Origin: Deltaproteobacteria bacterium UBA2385
Lineage (GTDB): Bacteria; Myxococcota_A; UBA796; UBA2385
Direction of reading: 5' to 3'
NCBI GenBank assembly: GCA_002343455.1
Contig: DDSR01000489.1
Location: forward strand, 1-15,139
Length of the DNA stretch: 15,139 bases
Below, one piece after another: positions 8,971 to 15,139 of the stretch. Position 1 is the first letter of the stretch, and each line of letters begins with the position of its first letter. The notes under the pieces are model-generated. The model ran no database searches and was not told the origin of the DNA. It saw nothing but the letters and a program-made list of their open reading frames with translations. Made by a program: the position numbers and the translations under genes.

Positions 8971-9945
8971 TCAGAGCAGGAAGGGCTCGATCTCGCCGAC
9001 GCCGCTGGGCTGCGAGGGGTCCAGGCGCCACTCGATGCGCTTGCGGTGGACCTTGCCGCGCAGCAGGCCGGAGCCCTTGACCGCCGCGGCCAGCCCGGCC
9101 TTCATCCAGAAGCGGGCGCCCGAGGTGGCCGGCGGCGCGGTCCGGCCCAGACCCAGCCCCTGCCGAAGGCCCAGACCCCTGCGCAGCAGGCCGTTGGCGT
9201 AGCGGGCGGCGTAGAGGGCGCGGATGTCGGAGGTCCAGTGCTCGGTGGTGATGGAGATGTTGAGGCAGTCGAGGTTCTCGACCCGGTGGGGGGCGTTGAG
9301 CGGCCAGTGCAGCATCTCGCCGGGGCGCAGGTGGAAGACCCGGGCGTGCTCCTCGAACCAGGGCTGGTAGTCGATCTCGGCCTCGGTCAGGTTGAGGACG
9401 ATGCCCTCGACCTGGTCCTCGGGCAGGAAGGGGGCGCTGTTCGGGTAGAGGTAGACGCGCTTCTCGCCGCGCACCTGCCAGAGGGACTGCCCGGGCAGGT
9501 CGGCGTGGTAGTAGACCTGGGCGCCCGGCGAGCTGATCAGGATGCCCAGGTTGTGCTTGAAGGTGGAGAAGCCGGGGATCCGCTGGTGCAGCTCGGCGAA
9601 GATGCCGTCCAGCAGCGCGGCGTAGCGGGCGTCGGCCTCGTGGACCCGGCGCAGGTTCAGCCAGAGCCGGCCTCGCCCGATCGCAGAGAGCACATCGACG
9701 CCGCTGGCTCCGCCGAGCTCGCCCTCCCGCCAGAGGGCGAGGTGCCCGGTGCCCTGGGGCGCCATCTCCAGCAGGTCGTAGTTGGCGCGGGGGTAGCCCT
9801 CGATCAGGGCGGCCAGGGCGTCGTCGGCCAGCAGCTCGTGCCGATGCAGGCGGTGGTGGATCCGGATCGGCTGGCGACCCCACAGGGCGGCGTGCTCCGG
9901 CCGGAAGTCGGAGAAGACAGCGGGGGCGGTGCTCTCGCGTGACAC
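8971..9945 (-). CDS. JmjC-like cupin (probable Fe(II)/2-oxoglutarate oxygenase)
   Basis: A 324-residue cupin-8/JmjC-like protein. The metal triad is visible: His147 and Asp149 in YYHADLPG, and His220 in LNAPHRVEN, with GQSLWQVRGEKRVYLYP (Lys162) between, as in 2-oxoglutarate-dependent hydroxylases of this fold. LRPGEMLHWPLNAPHRVEN is the typical second cupin motif. Bacterial relatives hydroxylate protein or peptide side chains or small molecules; the target here is unknown. The start chosen is GTG 9945, preceded by GGAGGG. A longer GTG at 9999 would begin inside the predicted -35 box. After the cupin comes an Arg/Lys-rich C-terminal part (about 238-310) of unknown role. It is transcribed with the GNAT gene 30 bases downstream. 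Confidence 0.86.
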   Translation of the reverse strand: MSRESTAPAVFSDFRPEHAALWGRQPIRIHHRLHRHELLADDALAALIEGYPRANYDLLEMAPQGTGHLALWREGELGGASGVDVLSAIGRGRLWLNLRRVHEADARYAALLDGIFAELHQRIPGFSTFKHNLGILISSPGAQVYYHADLPGQSLWQVRGEKRVYLYPNSAPFLPEDQVEGIVLNLTEAEIDYQPWFEEHARVFHLRPGEMLHWPLNAPHRVENLDCLNISITTEHWTSDIRALYAARYANGLLRRGLGLRQGLGLGRTAPPATSGARFWMKAGLAAAVKGSGLLRGKVHRKRIEWRLDPSQPSGVGEIEPFLL

Positions 9946-9970
9946 GGTCCCTCCGGTCTGAGGAATGCGG

Positions 9971-9999
9971 AAGGTACGCCTCGGATCCGGGCTTGTCAC
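9971..9999 (-). promoter_or_regulatory. Promoter of the JmjC-like / GNAT unit
   Basis: On the minus strand GTGACA (9994-9999; 5 of 6 to TTGACA) is followed after exactly 17 bases by TACCTT (9971-9976; keeps the T1, A2 and T6 core). A transcript would begin near 9964 and meet the GGAGGG just before GTG 9945. This is the best -35/-10 pair in the window and favours the shorter protein. Confidence 0.5.
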
Positions 10000-10057
10000 G
10001 CCTCGGCCCGCCGATGAGACGAGCCGTGACCAGCCGGAGCCTGCGGGGGCTGGGCCC
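10000..10057. other. Gap between GST and JmjC-like genes
   Basis: GC-rich spacer upstream of the -35 box. It contains short repeats of agccgg (10032-10037 and 10060-10065) and only a weak 5-bp stem at the GST stop. No terminator with a T-run and no small gene can be supported. Confidence 0.5.
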
Positions 10058-10681
10058 TCAGCCGGCGATGCGCGGCTCGGCCCGGTAGGCGGCCGCGAGG
10101 CCCTTCAGGTGGGGGTAGGCGTCCAGCATGGAGGGGCTGATGCCGTCCAGGCCGCCGGCCTCGATCTGCCCGATCTGCAAGGCGATGACGATGTCGGCGA
10201 TGCTCAGCGACGAGCCCAGCAGGAAGGGCCCGCCCGAGCGGGCGATCAGGCCCTCGACGTAGGCGCAGGCCCGGGCCAGCGGGCCGGCGGCGAAGTCCAC
10301 CCGCATGGCCAGCTTCTTCTCCATGTCGCGCTCGTAGAGGCTGGGCAGCAGGGCGTTGGAGAGGGTGTCGTTGAAGGTGTCCAGGGCGCTGTCGACGATG
10401 AGGGCCTGCAGCGGGTCGGAGGGGTACAGCTCGCCCCCGCCCAGGCGGGCGGCGTAGCGCAGCATGGCGGCGGTCTGGGTCAGGACGAGGCCGTCGACCT
10501 CCAGCAGGGGCACGCTGCCCAGCGGCAGGGCGCCCTGGGCCTTGAGGGCGCCGAAGTCGGCGTAGTTTAGGCGGCGGTCCTCGAAGGGCTGGCCCGCGAG
10601 GCGCAGGGCGACCCGCACGGACTCGGCGCGGCCGGGGGCGTTGAAGTAGGTCAGGGCGATCTGGGGCGAGGCGGTGGGCAT
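10058..10681 (-). CDS. Glutathione S-transferase (sigma/alpha-like)
   Basis: A 207-residue cytosolic GST, full family length. It conjugates glutathione to electrophiles or reduces peroxides. The thioredoxin-like N-terminal domain begins IALTYFNAPGRAESVR with Tyr12 at the catalytic position of sigma/alpha/mu classes. The cis-Pro motif GSVPLLEVDG (Pro58) and the glutathione-gamma-glutamyl contact TQTAAMLRYAAR (Gln69, Thr70) follow. The helical C-terminal domain holds LGSSLSIADIVIALQI with the N-cap Asp163. The ATG at 10681 follows GGAG at 5-base spacing. It is divergent from the 5'-nucleotidase gene and separated from the JmjC-like gene by 112 bases with its own promoter, so it is probably a single-gene unit. 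The substrate is unknown. Confidence 0.94.
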   Translation of the reverse strand: MPTASPQIALTYFNAPGRAESVRVALRLAGQPFEDRRLNYADFGALKAQGALPLGSVPLLEVDGLVLTQTAAMLRYAARLGGGELYPSDPLQALIVDSALDTFNDTLSNALLPSLYERDMEKKLAMRVDFAAGPLARACAYVEGLIARSGGPFLLGSSLSIADIVIALQIGQIEAGGLDGISPSMLDAYPHLKGLAAAYRAEPRIAG

Positions 10682-10702
10682 GGGGACTCCAGGGTGGGAG
10701 GC

Positions 10703-10730
10703 CGGGTATCGCGGAGGTGAGGGGGAGCAA
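10703..10730 (-). promoter_or_regulatory. Possible GST promoter
   Basis: On the minus strand TTGCTC (10725-10730) and TACCCG (10703-10708) are separated by 16 bases, and the -10 box lies 21 bases before the GST ATG. Both boxes are weak matches. The 82-base divergent gap also holds a short palindrome, gagagg-t-cctctc (10740-10752), next to the 5'-nucleotidase ribosome-binding site, which could be an operator. Confidence 0.3.
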
Positions 10731-10763
10731 GTGGGCTAAGAGAGGTCCTCTCGGAGGTCCCCG

Positions 10764-12329
10764 ATGTGGTTCGCCCTGCTGCTCTCCTGCGTCCGCCCGC
10801 CGCCCACCGCGGCTCCGCCTCTGGGCTGCACGCTGCTGACGGTCAACGACACCTACCGGATCGAGGAGGTGCTCCCGGGTGTCGGCGGCATGGCCCGGCT
10901 GCGCGCCCTGCGGGCCTCGATCGAGGCCGAGGGGCAGGAGGTGCTGCTGCTGCACGGCGGCGACCTCCTCTTCCCCTCCTTGCAGAGCCGGCTGAGCAAG
11001 GGCGCCCATATGGTCGAGGTCCTCAACGGCCTGGACGGCGATCCCGAGGCGATGGACCCGCGGATGCTGGTGGTCTTCGGCAACCATGAGTTCGACGACG
11101 CGCGCTGGAAGCACGCCCCGGCCCTGCGCCAGCGCCTGGACGACTCGCAGTTCCTCTGGCTGGGCTCCAACATCCGCTTCGGCAGCTCGCCCGAGCACGG
11201 CGGCCTCTCCTCGCCCCAGCTCCGGGACACCGCCACCGTGGACTGCGGGGGGCTGAAGCTCGGGCTGTTCGGGCTGACCCTCTCCAGCAAGCACCCCGAG
11301 TACGTCGACGCCTTCGACGAGCCCGTCGAGGTGGCCCGGCGCCGGACCCAGGACCTGCGCGCGGCCGGCGTGGACCGGGTGATCGCCCTGACCCACCAGA
11401 CGCTGGAGCAGGACACGGTCATGGTGGCCACCCTGGGCGCCCAGGGGCCGGACCTGGTCATCGGCGGCCACGAGCACGACTGGAAGCAGGTCGAGGTCGA
11501 GGGCCGGATGGTGCTCAAGGCCGACGCCGATCTGCGCACGGCCTGGCGGGTCGACCTGGTTCGCGGCAGCGCCGGGGTGGAGCTGCGGCCCCGCCTGCTG
11601 CGGCTGGACGCGCAAGCGCCGCCCGATCCGGCCCTGGCGGCGCGGGTCGCGGCCCTGCTCGCGGCCCACGCGGCGGAGTTCTGCGGCGACCAGGGGGCCG
11701 ACTGCCTGGATCGAGAGGTCGGCCGCAGCCGGGTCGACCTCGTGGCCGAGGAGCTGACGATCCGCCGCTACGAGACCAACCTGGGCAACTGGGTCGCCGA
11801 TCTCGCCCGCGCGGCCGATCCGGGCGCCGACATCGCCTTCCTCAACAGCGGCGGCCTGCGCCTGAACCGGGACATCGCCGCGGGGCCGATCACCCGGCGG
11901 GAGATCGAGGAGACCTTCGCCTTCGCCTCTCCCCTGGTGCGCATCGAGCTCGACGGCGCCACCCTGCAGCAGGTCCTGGATCGTTCGGTCCACGACTGGA
12001 CCGGCAACGGGCACTGGCTGCAGATCAGCGGGCTGGCCTTCGTACACGATCCGGCGACGGGCACGGCCAGCCGCCTGACCCTGCTCTCGACCGGCGAGCG
12101 CATCCAGCCCGAGCAGCGCCTGGTCGCCGTGGTGCCGAGCTTCCTGGTCGACCCCAGCATCGGCGACCAGGACGGCTACACGATGCTCTCGGGGGGCACC
12201 GCCTTGGGGGTGGACCTGAAGGACCTCGTGCTGGCGGCGCTGGCCGACGCGGGCGAGGGCATCGCTCCGGCGAAGGAGGGGCGGATCTGCACCGCAGGCG
12301 CGGAGGGCCCCTGCCTGGCGGCGCCCTGA
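10764..12329 (+). CDS. UshA-type 5'-nucleotidase / metallophosphoesterase lipoprotein
   Basis: A 521-residue exported enzyme that removes phosphate from nucleotides or related compounds. The leader MWFALLLSC is very short and uncharged with a lipobox (Cys9). The calcineurin-like metallophosphatase domain (about 22-280) shows Asp29 in VNDTYRI, Asp67 in HGGD, GNHEFD (106-111), His211 in ALTHQ, and GGHEHD with His236/His238. The C-terminal 5'-nucleotidase domain (about 318-500) has ETNLGNWVADL, FLNSGG (Asn361), HWLQISGLAF and DQDGYTML, the usual substrate-binding elements. Motif 1 has Tyr31 where classical UshA has His, a change also known in NDvY-type relatives. GGAGG (10753-10757) lies 6 bases before the ATG. 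The gene ends 16 bases from the convergent lipoprotein gene. The substrate could be a nucleotide, UDP-sugar or another phosphate ester. Confidence 0.93.
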   Translation: MWFALLLSCVRPPPTAAPPLGCTLLTVNDTYRIEEVLPGVGGMARLRALRASIEAEGQEVLLLHGGDLLFPSLQSRLSKGAHMVEVLNGLDGDPEAMDPRMLVVFGNHEFDDARWKHAPALRQRLDDSQFLWLGSNIRFGSSPEHGGLSSPQLRDTATVDCGGLKLGLFGLTLSSKHPEYVDAFDEPVEVARRRTQDLRAAGVDRVIALTHQTLEQDTVMVATLGAQGPDLVIGGHEHDWKQVEVEGRMVLKADADLRTAWRVDLVRGSAGVELRPRLLRLDAQAPPDPALAARVAALLAAHAAEFCGDQGADCLDREVGRSRVDLVAEELTIRRYETNLGNWVADLARAADPGADIAFLNSGGLRLNRDIAAGPITRREIEETFAFASPLVRIELDGATLQQVLDRSVHDWTGNGHWLQISGLAFVHDPATGTASRLTLLSTGERIQPEQRLVAVVPSFLVDPSIGDQDGYTMLSGGTALGVDLKDLVLAALADAGEGIAPAKEGRICTAGAEGPCLAAP

Positions 12330-12345
12330 TCCGACCGCCCGCCGC

Positions 12346-13218
12346 TCAGCAGTCGACGTTCTTCAGGTCGGCGCCCCAGCAGACCGCGCTGCTGCTGTTG
12401 TAGCCGGGGATCACGGCGTAGCCGCTGCCGTCGACCTCGACCTGGGCCTGGGTGTAGCTGGGCTCGTTGGGCGGGGGCTGCTCGTCGGCCCACTCCGCCA
12501 GCAGCTCGCCGTCGGCGGTCCAGTAGTAGCGGATGCGGTCTTCCTTGTCGTCGCCGACGACCCAGTACAGCTCGACGATGCCGTCGCCCCGGTCGCCCAG
12601 CCACTCCATGGTGACCATCACCGTGCCCGAGCGGTAGTAGTCGACCCAGCCCAGCTGCCCGTCGGCCCGGTAGAAGCCGTTGAACCAGATCTCGCTGTCG
12701 TACAGGCCGGTGTCGCTGGTCTGGAGGACCTCGAAGATCCAGCCGGTGCCGACCCAGTGCTGGTTGAGCTCGGCGGTGACCGTGTAGCCTTCGTCGTTGG
12801 TGACGGCCCGCGAGCCGGTCCAGGCGAAGGTGCCGTTGTCGTTGACCGCGATGTCCTTGAGCGTGCCCATCGTGTTGCGCATCGCGCCCAGGCGGCTGAG
12901 CAGGGTCAGGTCGACCGCCAGGGCGGCGCCGGCCCCGGCGACCACCGAGCTGTAGTCCTCGTCCACCGGGTCGACGGCGTCGTCGATGGCCTGGATCTCG
13001 GCGCTGCCGATGGTCAGCATGAAGGCCTCGTTGGCCGTCGTGAAGTCGATCGGCGAGCCGCCGCTGCTCTCCTCCACCGCGCCGTCCAGCGAGGCGTTGC
13101 GGTCGAGGATGTCGACGTAGGAGTCCGCCGAGAAGGAGAGGTCCTGGAAGCGGGGGATGTGGGGTGCGGGCTCTTCCTCGGCGATGCAGCCGATCAGGAG
13201 CGACAGGGCGATGATCAT
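12346..13218 (-). CDS. Lipoprotein of unknown function
   Basis: A 290-residue lipoprotein that I do not recognise. The leader MIIALSLLIGC ends in a good lipobox (LIGC, Cys11) but is short and uncharged. The start is firm: GGAGG lies 6 bases before the ATG. The mature protein is acidic at first (EEEP, then DPVDEDYSS). Its middle (about 125-235) is rich in Trp, Tyr and alternating polar residues (HWVGTGWIFEV, EIWFNGFYRADG, WVDYYRSGTVMVTMEWLG, IVELYWVV), suggesting a beta-sandwich or beta-barrel-like fold. The last residues, CWGADLKNVDC, place two Cys (280 and 290, the final residue) where a disulphide could close the C-terminus. It lies 58 bases after the permease gene on the same strand and could be co-transcribed with it. 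No catalytic motif is visible. Confidence 0.85.
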   Translation of the reverse strand: MIIALSLLIGCIAEEEPAPHIPRFQDLSFSADSYVDILDRNASLDGAVEESSGGSPIDFTTANEAFMLTIGSAEIQAIDDAVDPVDEDYSSVVAGAGAALAVDLTLLSRLGAMRNTMGTLKDIAVNDNGTFAWTGSRAVTNDEGYTVTAELNQHWVGTGWIFEVLQTSDTGLYDSEIWFNGFYRADGQLGWVDYYRSGTVMVTMEWLGDRGDGIVELYWVVGDDKEDRIRYYWTADGELLAEWADEQPPPNEPSYTQAQVEVDGSGYAVIPGYNSSSAVCWGADLKNVDC

Positions 13219-13276
13219 GGGCGTCCTCCATCGGCCGAAGGGCCGTTGTCTCCCAGAGAGTAATCGAGAACAGGGG

Positions 13277-14866
13277 TCACCCGCTCGCGTCGCCGTGCCC
13301 GGGGCCCTCCTCTCGGGTCCCCAGCAGCGGCGCCAGCAGGCAGAGCGCTCCCGCGAGGGCGTAGGCGATGGCGCTCTCGCCGGCCTGGCTCCAGCCGACC
13401 GCCAGCACGGTGTCGGCCACCCCCCAGGAGAAGCCGTGCATCAGGCCGGTCGCCGAGAAGGCGGCTCCCGCGAACATCCAGGCGGCGGCGACCCGGAAGC
13501 GGCCCTCGATCATCCCCACGGTGGCTGCGGCCAGGATCATCGCCGTCAGGATGAAGCCCTGCTCCAGCCGGAAGGCGCCCAGGGCGAAGACGTCGCCTCG
13601 GGTCAGGGCCGCGCCCAGCTCCTCCCCGAAGGGCGGCGCCACCCCGGAGACCTCGGCCCCGGCGCGCACGCCGGCCTTGATCATCATCGCCCCCCAGGCC
13701 GCCACCCCCGGCAGCAGCCCGACCACCACCGCCGGCGCGTGCGCCCGCGGGGTCGCCTGGAAGGCCTGGGCCGTGATCACGATGCCAATCCACAGGACGA
13801 TGGCCATGCCGGCTTCGATCGGCACCGCCCAGGCCAGCAGGGAGAGCGAGCCGGTCAGGCAGAGCAGGCTCATCACGAGGCCGTCCAGCCAGGAGTAGCC
13901 GATGCGCGCGCCCAGGGCCTTCCAGCCGGGGTGGCCGATGTAGATGGTGGTCGGGAAGGCGCTGCCGAAGAGGGCGCCGACCAGGGTGCCCAGGCCGTTT
14001 GCCACCAGCGAGGGCGCGGTGGGGTAGTCGTCGCCCGCCGCCGCCGCGCTCTCCAGGTTCTGCAGGGAGCCGATCAGGTTGAAGAGGCCCATCGGCACGA
14101 TCACCGAGAGGTAGGTCAGGGCGTAAGGGCCGCTCAGCGCCGCGAAGAGCTCGCCCACCACCGGGACCGGCAGGTGCAGGGAGAGGCCCGGCGGGCGCTC
14201 GCCAACGGGGGCGAGGCCCTGCATCCAGGCCAGCGAGGTGCCGATCAGCACGGCGACCAGCCCGCCGGGGAGCCCGCCCCGGAAGCGCAGCCGGCCGAAG
14301 TAGACGAGGCTGACCACCGCCAGGGTGGAGAGGCCCACCAGGGGCGAGGCGAAGGTGCGGAAGAGGAAGCCCAGGCTGATGAAGGTCAGGGCGATGCCCG
14401 CCAGGGTGGAGAGCAGGGCGGCCCGAGGCACGTTGCGGCGCAGCCAGCCCGCCCCCAGGGCGCCGAAGAGCTCGATGGCCCCGCTGCCCAGCGCCGCCAC
14501 GAGCCCGGCCTGCCAGGCGGCGACCGGGTCGCCCGTCGCCAGCTTCACCGGCAGCATCACCAGGAAGACGTAGGCGAAGACGCTTGGGGTGTTGATCCCG
14601 TAGGGCAGGGCGCAGACGTCGTCCCGGCCGCTCTGGCGGGCCAGCCGCATCGCCTGCCAGGAGTAGAAGAGGTTGCCGAACAGGATCGAGAGGGCCGCCG
14701 CCGGGAGGATGCGCCCTTGGATCAGCTCGGGGGGGAAGCCGAGCACGAAGCGGCAGAGCGCGTCGATGACCAGCAGCTGCACGATGTTGTCGACGGCCAG
14801 CCCGAAGAAGCCGTCGATGTCGCCGCGGACGAACCAGCGGGGGCGGGCGCCAGAGGCGGGATGCAT
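13277..14866 (-). CDS. NCS2/AzgA-like permease with atypical substrate motif
   Basis: A 529-residue membrane protein with about 12-14 hydrophobic segments, resembling the nucleobase permeases of the NCS2/AzgA type by layout: an N-terminal DGFFGLAVDNI helix, CALPYGINTPSVFAYV (85-99), PMGLFNLIGSLQN (258-270), and GSAFPTTIYIGHPGWKALGAR (301-321). In classical AzgA proteins the last two regions read LFDTxGT and TxYIESxxG. Here Asp is Asn and the YIES Glu position is replaced, so a purine substrate is doubtful. The start is ATG 14866 with GGAGGT 7 bases before it, rather than the in-frame TTG at 14905 whose extension lacks a site. It is divergent from thiS and lies upstream of the unknown lipoprotein gene. 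It may import a nucleobase, another heterocycle or an anion; general identity is fairly sure, substrate is not. Confidence 0.77.
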   Translation of the reverse strand: MHPASGARPRWFVRGDIDGFFGLAVDNIVQLLVIDALCRFVLGFPPELIQGRILPAAALSILFGNLFYSWQAMRLARQSGRDDVCALPYGINTPSVFAYVFLVMLPVKLATGDPVAAWQAGLVAALGSGAIELFGALGAGWLRRNVPRAALLSTLAGIALTFISLGFLFRTFASPLVGLSTLAVVSLVYFGRLRFRGGLPGGLVAVLIGTSLAWMQGLAPVGERPPGLSLHLPVPVVGELFAALSGPYALTYLSVIVPMGLFNLIGSLQNLESAAAAGDDYPTAPSLVANGLGTLVGALFGSAFPTTIYIGHPGWKALGARIGYSWLDGLVMSLLCLTGSLSLLAWAVPIEAGMAIVLWIGIVITAQAFQATPRAHAPAVVVGLLPGVAAWGAMMIKAGVRAGAEVSGVAPPFGEELGAALTRGDVFALGAFRLEQGFILTAMILAAATVGMIEGRFRVAAAWMFAGAAFSATGLMHGFSWGVADTVLAVGWSQAGESAIAYALAGALCLLAPLLGTREEGPGHGDASG

Positions 14867-14895
14867 GCGGGGGACCTCCCTGGTCGGTGTCCGCC

Positions 14896-14904
14896 ATGCT
14901 AGCA
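14896..14904 (-). promoter_or_regulatory. Possible extended -10 promoter of the permease gene
   Basis: On the minus strand TGCTAGCAT is an extended -10 form (TGn followed by TAGCAT, 4 of 6 to TATAAT), 30 bases before ATG 14866. No -35 is evident at normal distance. It overlaps the region just upstream of the thiS ribosome-binding site, so the divergent genes could interfere. Confidence 0.35.
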
Positions 14905-14922
14905 AACGCGGAGGAGATCGCG

Positions 14923-15132
14923 ATGACCGACCTGCAATTCCAGCTCAACGGCCAGCCCCACACGATGCCCGAGGGATCCACCGTCGCCGACCTGCTCGAC
15001 GCGGTCGGCGCGCGTCGGGAAGGCGTCGCCGTGGCCATCGCTCGCCGCGTGGTGCCGCGCGGCGAGCACGGCGATCGACGCCTCCAGGCGGGGGACGAGG
15101 TGGAGCTGATCACCGCGGTGGGCGGGGGCTGA
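14923..15132 (+). CDS. thiS: Sulphur carrier protein ThiS
   Basis: A 69-residue ubiquitin-like protein of the usual ThiS length. Its C-terminal glycine is adenylated and thiocarboxylated by a ThiF-type enzyme, and the sulphur is delivered to the thiazole synthase ThiG during thiamine synthesis. The beta-grasp pattern is clear: FQLNGQPHTMPEGSTVADLL, then VAVAIARRVVPRGEHG, then LQAGDEVELITAV, ending in Gly-Gly-Gly. The ATG at 14923 has GGAGGAG (14910-14916) at good spacing; an in-frame GTG at 14887 would add 12 residues not seen in the family. The sequence AIARR replaces the more usual AvNgE. The gene is probably followed by thiG and other thi genes beyond the window. A MoaD-like carrier is possible but less likely. 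Confidence 0.92.
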   Translation: MTDLQFQLNGQPHTMPEGSTVADLLDAVGARREGVAVAIARRVVPRGEHGDRRLQAGDEVELITAVGGG

Positions 15133-15139
15133 GGGGCGG

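Noticed and set aside
7999..9942. 647-residue open frame on the plus strand
   Set aside because: It is the antisense shadow of the GNAT and JmjC-like genes, Gln/Gly/Ala-rich and without recognisable domains.
10048..10063. Possible terminator hairpin at the GST stop (ggctg-ggccct-cagcc)
   Set aside because: The stem is only 5 bp, overlaps the stop codon and has no T-run; such stems are expected by chance in this composition.
9996..12047. 683-residue open frame on the minus strand
   Set aside because: It is antisense to the 5'-nucleotidase and out of frame with the GST gene; both of those have full motif sets.
13157..14902. 581-residue open frame on the plus strand
   Set aside because: It is the antisense shadow of the permease, with low-complexity composition and no membrane or domain pattern.
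14867..14905. Longer permease start at TTG 14905
   Set aside because: There is no ribosome-binding site at suitable distance, and the extension covers the likely extended -10 box; ATG 14866 has GGAGGT.

Overview
The window is a gene-dense chromosomal segment of very high GC content (third codon positions almost all G or C). It carries 15 protein-coding genes, two of them at or near the edges, and no RNA gene, phage gene, transposase or CRISPR array. The best taxonomic clue is the protein at 1478-2344, which ends in a MYXO-CTERM type tail (Gly-Gly-Gly-Cys, one hydrophobic helix, Arg-rich end). Together with the lipoprotein-rich, short-leader style, this suggests a myxobacterium-like organism (Myxococcota). 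That is an inference, not proof.

Layout. Left end (1-2344, + strand): the C-terminal end of hemB (haem synthesis) overlaps by ATGA a lipoprotein alpha/beta-hydrolase; a striking CTAG-rich palindrome follows, then an Ig-like, C-terminally anchored surface protein. Envelope block (2354-7818): mltG (glycan-strand terminating transglycosylase) is on the minus strand, divergent from a + strand run of dapC, dapD, a GT39-like membrane glycosyltransferase and a rhomboid protease. The last three are packed with a 2-base gap and a 16-base overlap. DapC and DapD make diaminopimelate, which supplies lysine and peptidoglycan, so cell-wall precursor synthesis and glycan processing sit back to back.

Minus-strand block (7801-10681): a glutathione S-transferase gene, then a two-gene unit of a JmjC-like cupin (probable Fe(II)/2-oxoglutarate oxygenase) and a BioF2/CelD-type GNAT acyltransferase. 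The unit has a recognisable promoter, and its last gene overlaps the rhomboid gene tail to tail. Right part (10764-15139): a UshA-type 5'-nucleotidase lipoprotein (+), an unrecognised lipoprotein (-), an NCS2/AzgA-like permease (-) and the sulphur carrier gene thiS (+), probably the first gene of a thiamine operon that continues outside.

Most of this is housekeeping and ordinary accessory content. I found no clear-cut new system. The items most worth a second look are: the JmjC-cupin plus GNAT pair; five of five exported proteins with extremely short, uncharged signal peptides (including MltG recast as a probable lipoprotein); the 14-bp palindrome with a third repeat copy; and the atypical substrate-site motif of the NCS2-like permease.
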